Assembly (NCBI GenBank): GCA_049608925.1
Contig: JBMYXZ010000033.1
Span: forward strand, 1 to 13,625
Reading direction: 5' to 3'
DNA length: 13,625 bases
Source: JBMYXZ01 sp049608925
Lineage (GTDB): Bacteria > Pseudomonadota > Alphaproteobacteria > JAGOMX01
The notes beneath the pieces are model-generated. The model saw only the letters and a program-made list of their open reading frames with translations, had not been told where the DNA came from and did not search any database. Of this stretch, positions 1-6,136 are shown piece by piece. Position 1 is the stretch's first letter. Each line of letters starts with the position of its first letter. Both the position numbers and the translations under genes were made by a program.

Positions 1-172
1 GGAAACATACAAGTTTTCAAGATTTAATATCTACATAAAACACTGAAAAAATTTCAAAAAATGGATTCCGCGGTCAAGCCGCGGAAAGTCGGAGTGTGTG
101 GGGCTGAGTTAAGAGAGCCTCGAAACAGTAAAGCTTTCCCTTAAGCATAAAATTATCCCGGACACTTATCGA
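1..172. repeat. Composite palindromic repeat, copy 1 (truncated by window start)
   Basis: A perfect stem-loop, TTCCGCGG-TCAAG-CCGCGGAA, lies at 66-86. It is followed by AGTCGGAGTGTGTGG and a tail that ends in a 24-nt motif (146-169, CATAAAATTATCCCGGACA plus CTTAT). Positions 66-169 align over almost the same length with 4737-4839. The left flank (ACTGAAAAAATTTCAAAAAATGGA and the AT-rich part before it) is instead the reverse complement of the flank right of the stem-loops at 4528-4548 and 13404-13424. So this is the same element in opposite orientation, cut off by the window start. No gene is seen here. The repeat ends 3 bp before the stop codon of the neighbouring hydrolase. Confidence 0.85.
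66..86 (-). terminator. Repeat stem-loop, possible intrinsic terminator of the hydrolase gene
   Basis: Read on the minus strand, the 8-bp GC-rich stem (CCGCGG core, 5-nt loop CTTGA) is followed by TCCATTTTTTGAAATTTTTT. This is the layout of a rho-independent terminator, about 90 bp after the stop of the minus-strand hydrolase gene. The stem belongs to a repeat family, so termination would be a by-product of where it sits. Function is inferred from layout only. Confidence 0.4.
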
Positions 173-1153
173 TTAGCCCACAAACTTTGTCATAGCCAAC
201 CAAAATGTATCGCGGATTTCATCGCGCTCGTACAAAATATCATGCAGGGAATCATCGAGCTCTAGATACTGGCCCTTGGGAAGCAGCTTTGCGGTTTGCT
301 TCTGGGCATATTTGTCGGTGAAGTATTCCTTTTCAGCGCTGACAATAAGCACGGGAGTGTTGATGGCCTCAAGCCTTTTTCGGTCCAATAGCATCAGTTG
401 GCTTTTAAAGAATGCTTTAATGTAGCTGTAGGTCTTCACTTGATTTAGCAATTCTGGTTTTTGCCTGACCAAGCGGATATATCTTTTCAGGCGTAGCCGG
501 CATGAAGTATACTGGCTGCGCAGCTCACTGAACATGCTTTTTTTGCCCATACCCTCGGTGAAGACGACATTTTTTCCATGTCCAAGACTAACCCAAGCGC
601 TGACAAGGGGGTTGATCAAGTGCTGCACCCAAACAGGTAGGCAGGACTTTACAAATGGGGCTAGGAAAATTGCTCTCGAAAAAATGCTTTGGTTTTCTTG
701 CAAATAGCGTAAACCTACGTGACCGCCAAGACATTGACCTATCATGATGGCGGGCAGCTTGCTTTTTGTCGGAAATACTTGGTCTAGAAAGCTATTTAGG
801 TCGATAAGATATTCATCAAAAGACTCTAGGTGGATCTTCCAGGCTTCGTCCACATGTCGGTCGGACAGTCCTTGTCCGCGCCATTCAAAAGTATAGACAT
901 TATAGCCTCGATCGAGAAGATCATGGATGTTTTCAGCGCATTCTTCGATAAATTCAGACAGGCCCAATAACAAAAGGACGTTGCCTTTACTTTTGCCTGA
1001 GCACTTGAATACGCCATAGCGTAACTTTAGACCATCATCTGCTTTCAAATAATTGCAGGCAGAAGCGTTTATTTCTTTATTAATATTAATCACAATAAAA
1101 ACACCCAATGTAAAAACCAAAATATAGATAAATATTGTAACACTAATATGCAA
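173..1153 (-). CDS. Membrane-anchored alpha/beta hydrolase (lysophospholipase/monoglyceride lipase-like) with Cys nucleophile position
   Basis: This 326-residue protein has an N-terminal hydrophobic segment (about residues 4-23), likely an uncleaved anchor or signal peptide. A hydrolase_4 (serine aminopeptidase S33) fold follows, with the oxyanion region LLLLGLSEF (about 59-67), FEWRGQGLSDR (about 89-99), the nucleophile elbow GQCLGG (139-144) and the late His in SLHDILYE (His304). Relatives normally read GHSMGG at the elbow and carry Asp on the acid strand; here these are Cys141 (codon TGT) and apparently Glu276 (AEKEYF). It would cleave esters of lipids or similar acyl substrates if active; the substrate is unknown. 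The start is TTG at 1151-1153: an in-frame stop lies two codons upstream and no Met occurs before residue 137. No clear ribosome binding site is visible, so a start at a nearby TTG or GTG is possible. It is transcribed divergently from groES. Confidence 0.75.
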   Translation of the reverse strand: MHISVTIFIYILVFTLGVFIVININKEINASACNYLKADDGLKLRYGVFKCSGKSKGNVLLLLGLSEFIEECAENIHDLLDRGYNVYTFEWRGQGLSDRHVDEAWKIHLESFDEYLIDLNSFLDQVFPTKSKLPAIMIGQCLGGHVGLRYLQENQSIFSRAIFLAPFVKSCLPVWVQHLINPLVSAWVSLGHGKNVVFTEGMGKKSMFSELRSQYTSCRLRLKRYIRLVRQKPELLNQVKTYSYIKAFFKSQLMLLDRKRLEAINTPVLIVSAEKEYFTDKYAQKQTAKLLPKGQYLELDDSLHDILYERDEIRDTFWLAMTKFVG

Positions 1154-1235
1154 TGATTATTTGCAATGTCTATGCTTTTTAAGCGCATGCATGTAATGCT
1201 GCAAATGCCTTCAGCCCCTATCTTTAGGAAAATTC

Positions 1236-1265
1236 CTTGACGATTTGACCCTTTGGGGCTATATA
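1236..1265 (+). promoter_or_regulatory. groESL promoter (sigma-70 / RpoH-like)
   Basis: TTGACG (1237-1242) and TATATA (1260-1265) are spaced by 17 bp, a good sigma-70 promoter. The same bases also read CTTG (1236-1239), 18 bp, then GCTATAT (1258-1264). That differs in one position from the alphaproteobacterial heat-shock sigma consensus CTTG-N17/18-CYTATNT. This suits a chaperonin operon. No transcript data can be inferred from sequence. Confidence 0.5.
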
Positions 1266-1266
1266 T

Positions 1267-1293
1267 TAATTGCTCTTCCGCTGAGGGTGCCAA
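1267..1293 (+). promoter_or_regulatory. Degenerate CIRCE-like operator (HrcA site?)
   Basis: Just downstream of the promoter, TAATTGCTC-N9-GGGTGCCAA occupies the place expected for CIRCE (TTAGCACTC-N9-GAGTGCTAA). The right half matches 7 of 9 positions, the left half only 5 of 9. It could be a decayed or weak HrcA operator, or chance similarity. Confidence 0.3.
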
Positions 1294-1357
1294 CAGTTAT
1301 GGGCTCTTAGTTTGGAAGCGTCTTTAGTCAATTAACGATAAAGATGGAGATTCAAAT

Positions 1358-1663
1358 ATGAACTTTCGACCATTACATGACCGTGTGCTCGCACGTCGAA
1401 TAGAGCAAGAAGAAAAGACTGCCGCTGGAATTATCATCCCAGACAGTGCCAAGGAAAAGCCCGTAGAAGCTGAAGTTATTGCTGTTGGAACTGGTACTCG
1501 TGACGAGTCCGGTAAACTGCAACCTTTGGATGTACAGGTTGGTGACCGCGTGCTATTTGCAAAGTGGTCTGGTACAGAAATTAAGCTAGACGGAGAGGAT
1601 TTCTTGATCCTGAAAGAGTCTGACGTTTTGGGAATCGTATCCGGTTCTACCAAAGCTGCTTAA
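1358..1663 (+). CDS. groES: Co-chaperonin GroES (10 kDa)
   Basis: This 101-residue protein forms the heptameric lid of the chaperonin in the cytoplasm. It caps GroEL so that non-native proteins fold in the closed chamber. The N-terminus FRPLHDRVLARR is the family signature. The mobile loop lies at about residues 16-33 (EEKTAAGIIIPDSAKEKP), with the hydrophobic GIII stretch that docks on GroEL, and the roof loop is near GTGTRDESGK. The core VGDRVLFAKWSGTEIK and the C-terminal DFLILKESDVLGIV are typical. Length is a little above the usual 95-97 because of a short C-terminal tail. GGAGA at 1346-1350 sits 7 nt before the ATG. It forms an operon with groEL, 42 bp downstream. Confidence 0.98.
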   Translation: MNFRPLHDRVLARRIEQEEKTAAGIIIPDSAKEKPVEAEVIAVGTGTRDESGKLQPLDVQVGDRVLFAKWSGTEIKLDGEDFLILKESDVLGIVSGSTKAA

Positions 1664-1705
1664 GGTTTTTTACGATAATATTCAAAATATTAGGAGATTA
1701 GAAAA

Positions 1706-3349
1706 ATGGCTGTTAAAGAAGTACGTTTTTCAACCGACGCACGCACACGCATGCTAAATGGTGTTGATACATTGGCGGATGCCGTTAAAGTAACTTTGGG
1801 TCCAAAAGGCCGTAACGTTGTGTTTTCACGCAGCTTTGGCGCGCCACGCGTAACCAAAGACGGTGTTTCTGTTGCAAAAGAGATCGAGCTAGAAGACAAG
1901 TTCGAGAACATGGGCGCTCAGATGGTTAAAGAAGTCGCAAGCAAGACAAATGATATTGCTGGTGACGGAACAACTACAGCGACCGTTTTGGCACAAGCAA
2001 TCGTTCGCGAAGGTGCGAAGTCAGTTGCTGCTGGCATGAACCCAATGGATCTAAAGCGTGGAATTGATACTGCAGTTCAGACTGTTATCGCCCGCCTTGA
2101 GGGTAACTCAAAGCAAGTTTCAACAAACGAAGAAATTGCACAGGTTGGTACAATTTCAGCAAACGGCGAAAAAGAAATCGGTGACATCATTGCCAAAGCT
2201 ATGGATAAAGTTGGCAAAGAAGGTGTGATCACTGTAGAAGAAGCAAAATCTTTCGAGACTGAGCTTGAAGTTGTTGAGGGTATGCAGTTCGACCGTGGAT
2301 ATGTATCTCCATACTTCATCACAAACTCAGAGAAAATGATTTGTGATCTTGAAAACCCCATTATCCTGCTGCACGAAAAGAAGCTTTCAGGTCTACAGGC
2401 AATGTTGCCAGTGCTAGAGAAAGTTGCTCAGTCAGGTCGTCCACTGCTAATCATTGCAGAAGACGTTGAAGGCGAAGCACTTGCGACATTGGTCGTTAAC
2501 AAGCTACGTGGTGGTTTGAAAGTTGCTGCTGTTAAGGCACCTGGTTTTGGTGACCGCAGAAAAGCAATGTTGGAAGACATCGCGATCCTAACTGGTGGTC
2601 AAGTGATCTCTGAAGACATGGGCTTTAAGCTTGAGAACGTGACACTTGAGATGATGGGACAAGCAAAGCGCGTTTCAATCACCAAGGAATTCACAACAAT
2701 CGTAAATGGTTCAGGTGATACTTCTGATATTGAAGCTCGTTGCAACCAGATCCGCGCACAAGTTGAAGAGACTTCTTCTGACTACGATCGTGAAAAGCTG
2801 CAAGAGCGTCTAGCGAAGCTTGCTGGTGGTGTTGCTGTAATCCACGTTGGTGGTGCAACAGAAATCGAAGTGAAAGAGCGCAAAGACCGCGTTGAAGATG
2901 CCCTTAACGCAACACGCGCTGCGGTTGAAGAAGGTGTTATCCCAGGTGGTGGCGTATCTCTGCTATATGCAATCGAGTCATTGAAAGATGTGAAGACAGA
3001 TAACAGCGACCAACAAGTTGGTATCGAGATCGTACGTCGCGCTCTGCAGGCTCCTATCCGTCAGATCGTACAAAATGCTGGTGGTGATGGTTCTGTTGTG
3101 GCTGGCAAGTTGCTGGAAAGCACAGATCAAAACCGTGGATTCAATGCGCAGACCGGTGAATATGTTGACATGTTCCAGGCTGGTATCATTGATCCAACTA
3201 AGGTTGTACGTACAGCTCTGCAAGATGCTGGTTCTGTTGCTGGTCTTTTGATCACCACAGAAGCAATGATCGCTGAAAAGCCAGAGCCTGTTGGTCCTGC
3301 TGCTCCAGCTGCTCCTGACATGGGCGGCATGGGTGGTATGCCTTACTAA
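1706..3349 (+). CDS. groEL: Chaperonin GroEL (60 kDa)
   Basis: This 547-residue protein is the ATP-driven double-ring chaperonin of the cytoplasm and works with GroES. The equatorial domain carries the nucleotide loop (LGPKGRNV, about 31-38) and GDGTTTATVLA with catalytic Asp87 at the canonical position. The apical domain includes the segment around YVSPYFITN and KLSGLQAMLPVLE. The second half has the GroEL signature near AAVEEGVIPGGG and the Asp in RVEDALNATRA. The C-terminus ends in the flexible GGM-rich tail (MGGMGGMPY). The ribosome binding site TAGGAG (1691-1696) lies 9 nt before the ATG. Codon use is skewed to GGT, CGT and GTT, as in highly expressed genes and unlike most neighbours. 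The gene is complete and shows no missing key residue. Confidence 0.99.
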   Translation: MAVKEVRFSTDARTRMLNGVDTLADAVKVTLGPKGRNVVFSRSFGAPRVTKDGVSVAKEIELEDKFENMGAQMVKEVASKTNDIAGDGTTTATVLAQAIVREGAKSVAAGMNPMDLKRGIDTAVQTVIARLEGNSKQVSTNEEIAQVGTISANGEKEIGDIIAKAMDKVGKEGVITVEEAKSFETELEVVEGMQFDRGYVSPYFITNSEKMICDLENPIILLHEKKLSGLQAMLPVLEKVAQSGRPLLIIAEDVEGEALATLVVNKLRGGLKVAAVKAPGFGDRRKAMLEDIAILTGGQVISEDMGFKLENVTLEMMGQAKRVSITKEFTTIVNGSGDTSDIEARCNQIRAQVEETSSDYDREKLQERLAKLAGGVAVIHVGGATEIEVKERKDRVEDALNATRAAVEEGVIPGGGVSLLYAIESLKDVKTDNSDQQVGIEIVRRALQAPIRQIVQNAGGDGSVVAGKLLESTDQNRGFNAQTGEYVDMFQAGIIDPTKVVRTALQDAGSVAGLLITTEAMIAEKPEPVGPAAPAAPDMGGMGGMPY

Positions 3350-3374
3350 GCAACGCTTTGAATATAAAGCAAGA

Positions 3375-3404
3375 AGCCGCTTCCTTCGGGAGGCGGCTTT
3401 TTTT
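3375..3404 (+). terminator. Intrinsic terminator of groESL
   Basis: A 10-bp stem, AGCCGCTTCC / GGAGGCGGCT (one G-U pair), closes a TTCG tetraloop. It is followed by a run of T residues (3399-3404), 25 bp after the groEL stop. This is a textbook rho-independent terminator and separates groEL from the small genes downstream. Confidence 0.93.
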
Positions 3405-3451
3405 GTGGCTGGGTGTATGGCATAATTCAAGGGTAGAACAGGAGATTTTAG

Positions 3452-3859
3452 ATGAGTAATAAACGAGTGGTCTTTTGCATTTTGCTGCTTCTAATAGCGA
3501 CACAGAGCTATGCAGGTCTTAAGCCAGAGGGTGAGGTTGATATTGAGGGAGGTGGAGTTGTTCAAGTTCATCACAATTTAGCCGTCATTCCGCCACAACA
3601 ATTGATTCCACCTGTAAATCAATACATTCAAGAACGCATTTGGGATCAGCGTTTTGGCACCGCAGGTATTCTTATAGGGATTTGTGATTACTTCACTCAA
3701 CGCACCAGTGGCAGCCTTGCCATGAAGGCGGCAGTCTTTTCCTGGGCAATAAAATTTATCGTTCCGACAAATGCCCGCAGAACGCACAATGTTCTGACAG
3801 CATTTGGGGCAATATGCTTTATATGTGGGGTGTATGAGTACTTTTTCATATTTACTTAG
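3452..3859 (+). CDS. Small exported or membrane protein of unknown function (1 of 2)
   Basis: This 135-residue protein is not recognised as a known family. The N-terminus MSNKRVVFCILLLLIATQSYA|G is a clear Sec signal peptide, with cleavage expected after residue 22. A polar, Gly/Pro-containing stretch follows (VDIEGGGVV, then IPPQQLIPPVN at about 47-57). The C-terminal half has three hydrophobic segments: FGTAGILIGICDYF, MKAAVFSWAIKFIV, and VLTAFGAICFICGVYEYFFIF at the end. It could be an inner-membrane protein or exported and membrane-associated. AGGAG (3440-3444) lies 7 nt before the ATG. Its C-terminal 45 residues resemble those of the next gene (shared VF.AI, Pro, Arg, GAI.F..G...Y). It starts 48 bp after the groESL terminator, so it probably has its own promoter. 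Confidence 0.75.
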   Translation: MSNKRVVFCILLLLIATQSYAGLKPEGEVDIEGGGVVQVHHNLAVIPPQQLIPPVNQYIQERIWDQRFGTAGILIGICDYFTQRTSGSLAMKAAVFSWAIKFIVPTNARRTHNVLTAFGAICFICGVYEYFFIFT

Positions 3860-3915
3860 GTTGAGAATCAGGCACTTTCATGCTACTTCTTTGTCATTCT
3901 AATTAAGGAGTTATA

Positions 3916-4284
3916 ATGATGAAGAAGATTTTAATGAGTTTGATGATAATGGTTTGCTTTTCAAACGCAGGCTTTGCTAGTGAGGAAGGTCGAGAAGATC
4001 TAGAAGGTCAGCCTCCTAGAAGCAACGTTACCCTAAAGTCCCTGGCAGAAGAGCGCGAAGAGACACGAGCACATATAGCGATATTTACAGGGAGCTTGGC
4101 TCTTGGAGTGATGGTCGCTGCTGGGTGCAACAACCGTCCTGTTTACCCCGATATGGTCTTTGGTGCAATTTTTCAGCTTATGCGGGGAATGAGCCTGCCA
4201 AACCGTGAATGCAGACCTGTAATGTCTCTATTAGGGGCGATTCTCTTTACCCGAGGATTTCTCCGTTACATTGACATGCTGTAA
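3916..4284 (+). CDS. Small exported or membrane protein of unknown function (2 of 2)
   Basis: This 122-residue protein is not recognised as a known family. The signal peptide is about residues 1-22 (MMKKILMSLMIMVCFSNAGFA|S). It is followed by an acidic stretch (SEEGREDLEG) and a charged helix-like segment (LKSLAEEREETRAH, about 41-54). Two or three hydrophobic segments then follow: IAIFTGSLALGVMVAAG, MVFGAIFQLMRGM, and VMSLLGAILFTRGFLRYIDML at the C-terminus. AAGGAG (3905-3910) lies 5 nt before the first ATG and 8 nt before the second (3919), so translation may begin at the second Met. It lies 56 bp after the previous gene on the same strand, with the same plan (signal peptide, polar middle, hydrophobic C-terminus) and a similar ending. 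The two are likely diverged duplicates. Confidence 0.72.
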   Translation: MMKKILMSLMIMVCFSNAGFASEEGREDLEGQPPRSNVTLKSLAEEREETRAHIAIFTGSLALGVMVAAGCNNRPVYPDMVFGAIFQLMRGMSLPNRECRPVMSLLGAILFTRGFLRYIDML

Positions 4285-4423
4285 ACTGTAATAAGGTCCT
4301 TGCATACGAGATCTGCTGGGTATTTATAGTGATTTACCTTAAAAAAGTGATTGTTAAGAGCATACCCCCTATATACACATATGAGGAGTCACTCTGTTAT
4401 GACATCATCTACTCCGCCATCTA

Positions 4424-4466
4424 CCCCACACTCCGACGCTCAGGGCTTTATGCCCGGAGCGTCGGG
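4424..4466. repeat. Second hairpin cassette with the same 14-nt flank
   Basis: CCCCACACTCCGAC (4424-4437) is the same outer flank that precedes the stem-loop at 13404, with close variants beside the others. Here it leads into a different hairpin: CCGACGCTCAGGGC (4433-4446), loop TTTAT, GCCCGGAGCGTCGG (4452-4465), pairing at 13 of 14 positions. Confidence 0.75.
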
Positions 4467-4489
4467 TGAAAAGTGGAGAAAATTTTTAG

Positions 4490-4870
4490 ATCGTAAGGCT
4501 CTCACACCATTACACCATACTCCTACTTTCCGCGGCTTGACCGCGGAATCCATTTTTTGCAATTTTTTCAGTATTCTATACAGATTTGTGATCTTAATAA
4601 CGTGTATATTTTCCCCTATCTGTAAAGATCTATAAATTCTAATCAACTAATAGATTTGATGGTCTTTACGGATTTATGTGGACTCAAAGGCGAACAGATT
4701 ACCCAGTAAATAATTAAAATAAAACAATTAAATGGGTTCCGCGGTCAAGCCGCGGAAAGTCGGAGTGTGTGGCGTTGAGTTGAGAGAGCCTTGAAACAGC
4801 AGGCTCTTCCTTCGTCATAAAATTATTCCGGACAGTTATGGGCTGTTTCAGGGCCTCTACCCCACACACC
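4490..4870. repeat. Composite palindromic repeat, copy 2 (complete)
   Basis: Two inverted stem-loops (4528-4548 and 4737-4757, each TTCCGCGG-N5-CCGCGGAA) face each other across a 188-bp AT-rich core. The core shares with copy 3 the arm-1 flank (AATCCATTTTTT..GCAATTTTT.CAGTATT), a central ATTCTAAT..TAATAGA.TTGATG block, and the last stretch before arm 2 (TAAATAATTAAAATAAAAC then AATTAAATGG). The right arm continues to the 24-nt motif at 4816-4839, 22 of 24 identical with copy 1. The left outer arm (about 4490-4527) is a degenerate version of 13371-13403. The core contains CTGTAAAGA (4620-4628) complementary to TCTTTACGG (4663-4671). Confidence 0.85.
4841..4870. repeat. Inverted fragment of the repeat arm
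   Basis: The reverse complement of 4841-4870 (starting GGTGTGTGGGG and ending CCCTGAAACAGCC) aligns with gaps to the arm at 4764-4800 (AGTGTGTGGCG...GCCTTGAAACAGC). The two form an imperfect long inverted repeat around the 24-nt motif at 4816-4839. The fragment stops where the CCGCGG stem-loop would begin. Confidence 0.65.
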
Positions 4871-4896
4871 TGTACATATTTTTTAATATGATCTCA

Positions 4897-4929
4897 TTGA
4901 CAAATGCACTATGTATGCCCATTTATAAT
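4897..4929 (+). promoter_or_regulatory. Possible promoter of the MFS gene (spacing too long)
   Basis: A perfect TTGACA (4897-4902) and a perfect TATAAT (4924-4929) precede the MFS gene. The spacer is 21 bp rather than 16-18, so they may not work as one promoter. The -10 box lies 22 bp before the ATG at 4952. Confidence 0.3.
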
Positions 4930-4951
4930 CAAAGTGTGTTAGAAGATTATT

Positions 4952-6136
4952 ATGCCTGATCGATATTTAGCCTATATTCTTACCTTTGCGGTGATTTCGA
5001 CCATTATTGCAGTGGATATATATATCCCCTGCCTGCCAATGATGATGGACTATTTTGGAGCTTCTCCAGAGCTAGTGCAGTCAACAGTCAGTGCATCGAT
5101 CATTGGCTCTAGCATCTTCACCATTTTTGTAGGCCCGCTTTCCGATGCTTTTGGACGGCGAAATTTAATCGTTTGGTCGCAGGGGCTGTACGCCCTTGTC
5201 AGTCTAGCATGCGCATTTGCACCGTCTGCCGAAGCGTTGATCGTGCTGCGCTTCTTCCAAGGTATTGCCTCAACTGCGCCATTTGTATTGGCATTTGCGG
5301 TTATTGCTGACCGTTTTAAAGGCCAAGACGTTGCGAGCTATTATGCTCTGATCACAATGGCCATCACCGGATCCTTGATGTGTGCACCAGTTCTAGGCGG
5401 CTATATTGGTGAGACTTTTTCTTGGCAGGGCTGTTTCATCTTCATGGGCATTTTTGCGGCTATGCCGTTTTTGGTGCTGTGGAAATTATTGCCAGAGACT
5501 CTGAAAAAACCGATCCCGTATAGCATATCAGGAACATTTAAAACCTATCGAGAAATATTCTCAAATCTAAGTTTCATGGGGATGGCAATTGTGCCTTCTG
5601 TGATGATTGGCGGCTTTGTGGCAACAATGGCATGTGCATCGTTTTACTATATTGTCGAGCTGGGTCTTAGCGCAAGTGCATTCAGTCTACATCAAGCTTT
5701 TATCATGGGCTGTAACACGGTATTCAGCTATCTTTCCAGTCGTGCACTAAAGAAATATGACATGAGCAGCATTGTAACAGTAGGCCTAGGAATTTTCACG
5801 TTTGGCGGTATCAGTTTTCTGCTAACAACAGTGATGGACCCAGGATCTGCAACTTTGCTTTCTGTTACTATGGCTTTCTACGCTTCTGGTGTAGGTTTTG
5901 TGTTTGCTGCTATTACCGCAGAAGCTATGTCTCAGTATCCTGATAAATCAGGTGTTGCATCTTCAGCTATTGCTTCCATACGAGGACTGTTAATAGCGTC
6001 AGCTGTATCTCTATCATCCTTCATCTACGCTGGGGACATGTTTGATGTTAGCTTGATGTTGGCGGCGATTGCTGCTTTATGCGTCATGATTATGGCGCCT
6101 ATATTACGCGCGCGCTCCCGACGTCGATTGGGCTAG
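4952..6136 (+). CDS. Bcr/CflA-family drug efflux MFS transporter
   Basis: This 394-residue inner-membrane protein is predicted to have 12 membrane segments. It is a proton-coupled exporter of the DHA1 group, whose relatives export bicyclomycin, chloramphenicol or other small compounds; the actual substrate is unknown. Helix 1 carries the family's AVDIYIPCLPMM (about 20-31). MFS motif A, GPLSDAFGRRN, is at 61-71, motif B RFFQG at 100-104, and antiporter motif C, GSLMCAPVLGGYIG, at 140-153. LPETL (about 180-184) marks the end of the first half. Length matches the family. No good ribosome binding site is visible (AGAAG about 6 nt before the ATG). The gene sits alone behind the repeat region, and its last 33 bp overlap the 3' end of hdaA on the other strand, with no terminator visible between them. 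Confidence 0.93.
   Translation: MPDRYLAYILTFAVISTIIAVDIYIPCLPMMMDYFGASPELVQSTVSASIIGSSIFTIFVGPLSDAFGRRNLIVWSQGLYALVSLACAFAPSAEALIVLRFFQGIASTAPFVLAFAVIADRFKGQDVASYYALITMAITGSLMCAPVLGGYIGETFSWQGCFIFMGIFAAMPFLVLWKLLPETLKKPIPYSISGTFKTYREIFSNLSFMGMAIVPSVMIGGFVATMACASFYYIVELGLSASAFSLHQAFIMGCNTVFSYLSSRALKKYDMSSIVTVGLGIFTFGGISFLLTTVMDPGSATLLSVTMAFYASGVGFVFAAITAEAMSQYPDKSGVASSAIASIRGLLIASAVSLSSFIYAGDMFDVSLMLAAIAALCVMIMAPILRARSRRRLG

Larger units (their letters stand above)
4285..4951. other. Gene-free interval made mostly of repeats
   Basis: No convincing gene lies between the second small protein and the MFS gene. In order the interval holds AT-rich sequence (4285-4423), an extra hairpin cassette (4424-4466), the inverted stem-loop of the composite repeat (4528-4548), its AT-rich core (4549-4736), the second stem-loop and tail (4737-4839), an inverted fragment of that tail (4841-4870), and the upstream region of the MFS gene. 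Confidence 0.7.

Noticed and set aside
3375..3404. groEL terminator as another member of the palindromic repeat family
   Set aside because: Stem sequence, TTCG loop and flanks differ from the CCGCGG elements; it is an ordinary intrinsic terminator.
2978..3430. 150-codon minus-strand frame across the end of groEL
   Set aside because: It lies antisense to strongly coding groEL sequence and the terminator; composition follows groEL codon bias in another frame.
4351..4635. 94-codon plus-strand open frame in the repeat island
   Set aside because: It runs through the hairpin cassette, the CCGCGG stem-loop and repeat core; there is no ribosome binding site and its peptide (FRGLTAESIF) is translated repeat.
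4285..4951. tRNA or other structured RNA gene in the gene-free intervals
   Set aside because: I looked for the TTCGA-type T-loop with matching acceptor arms here and at 13082-13625 and saw none; hairpins present are explained by the repeat family.
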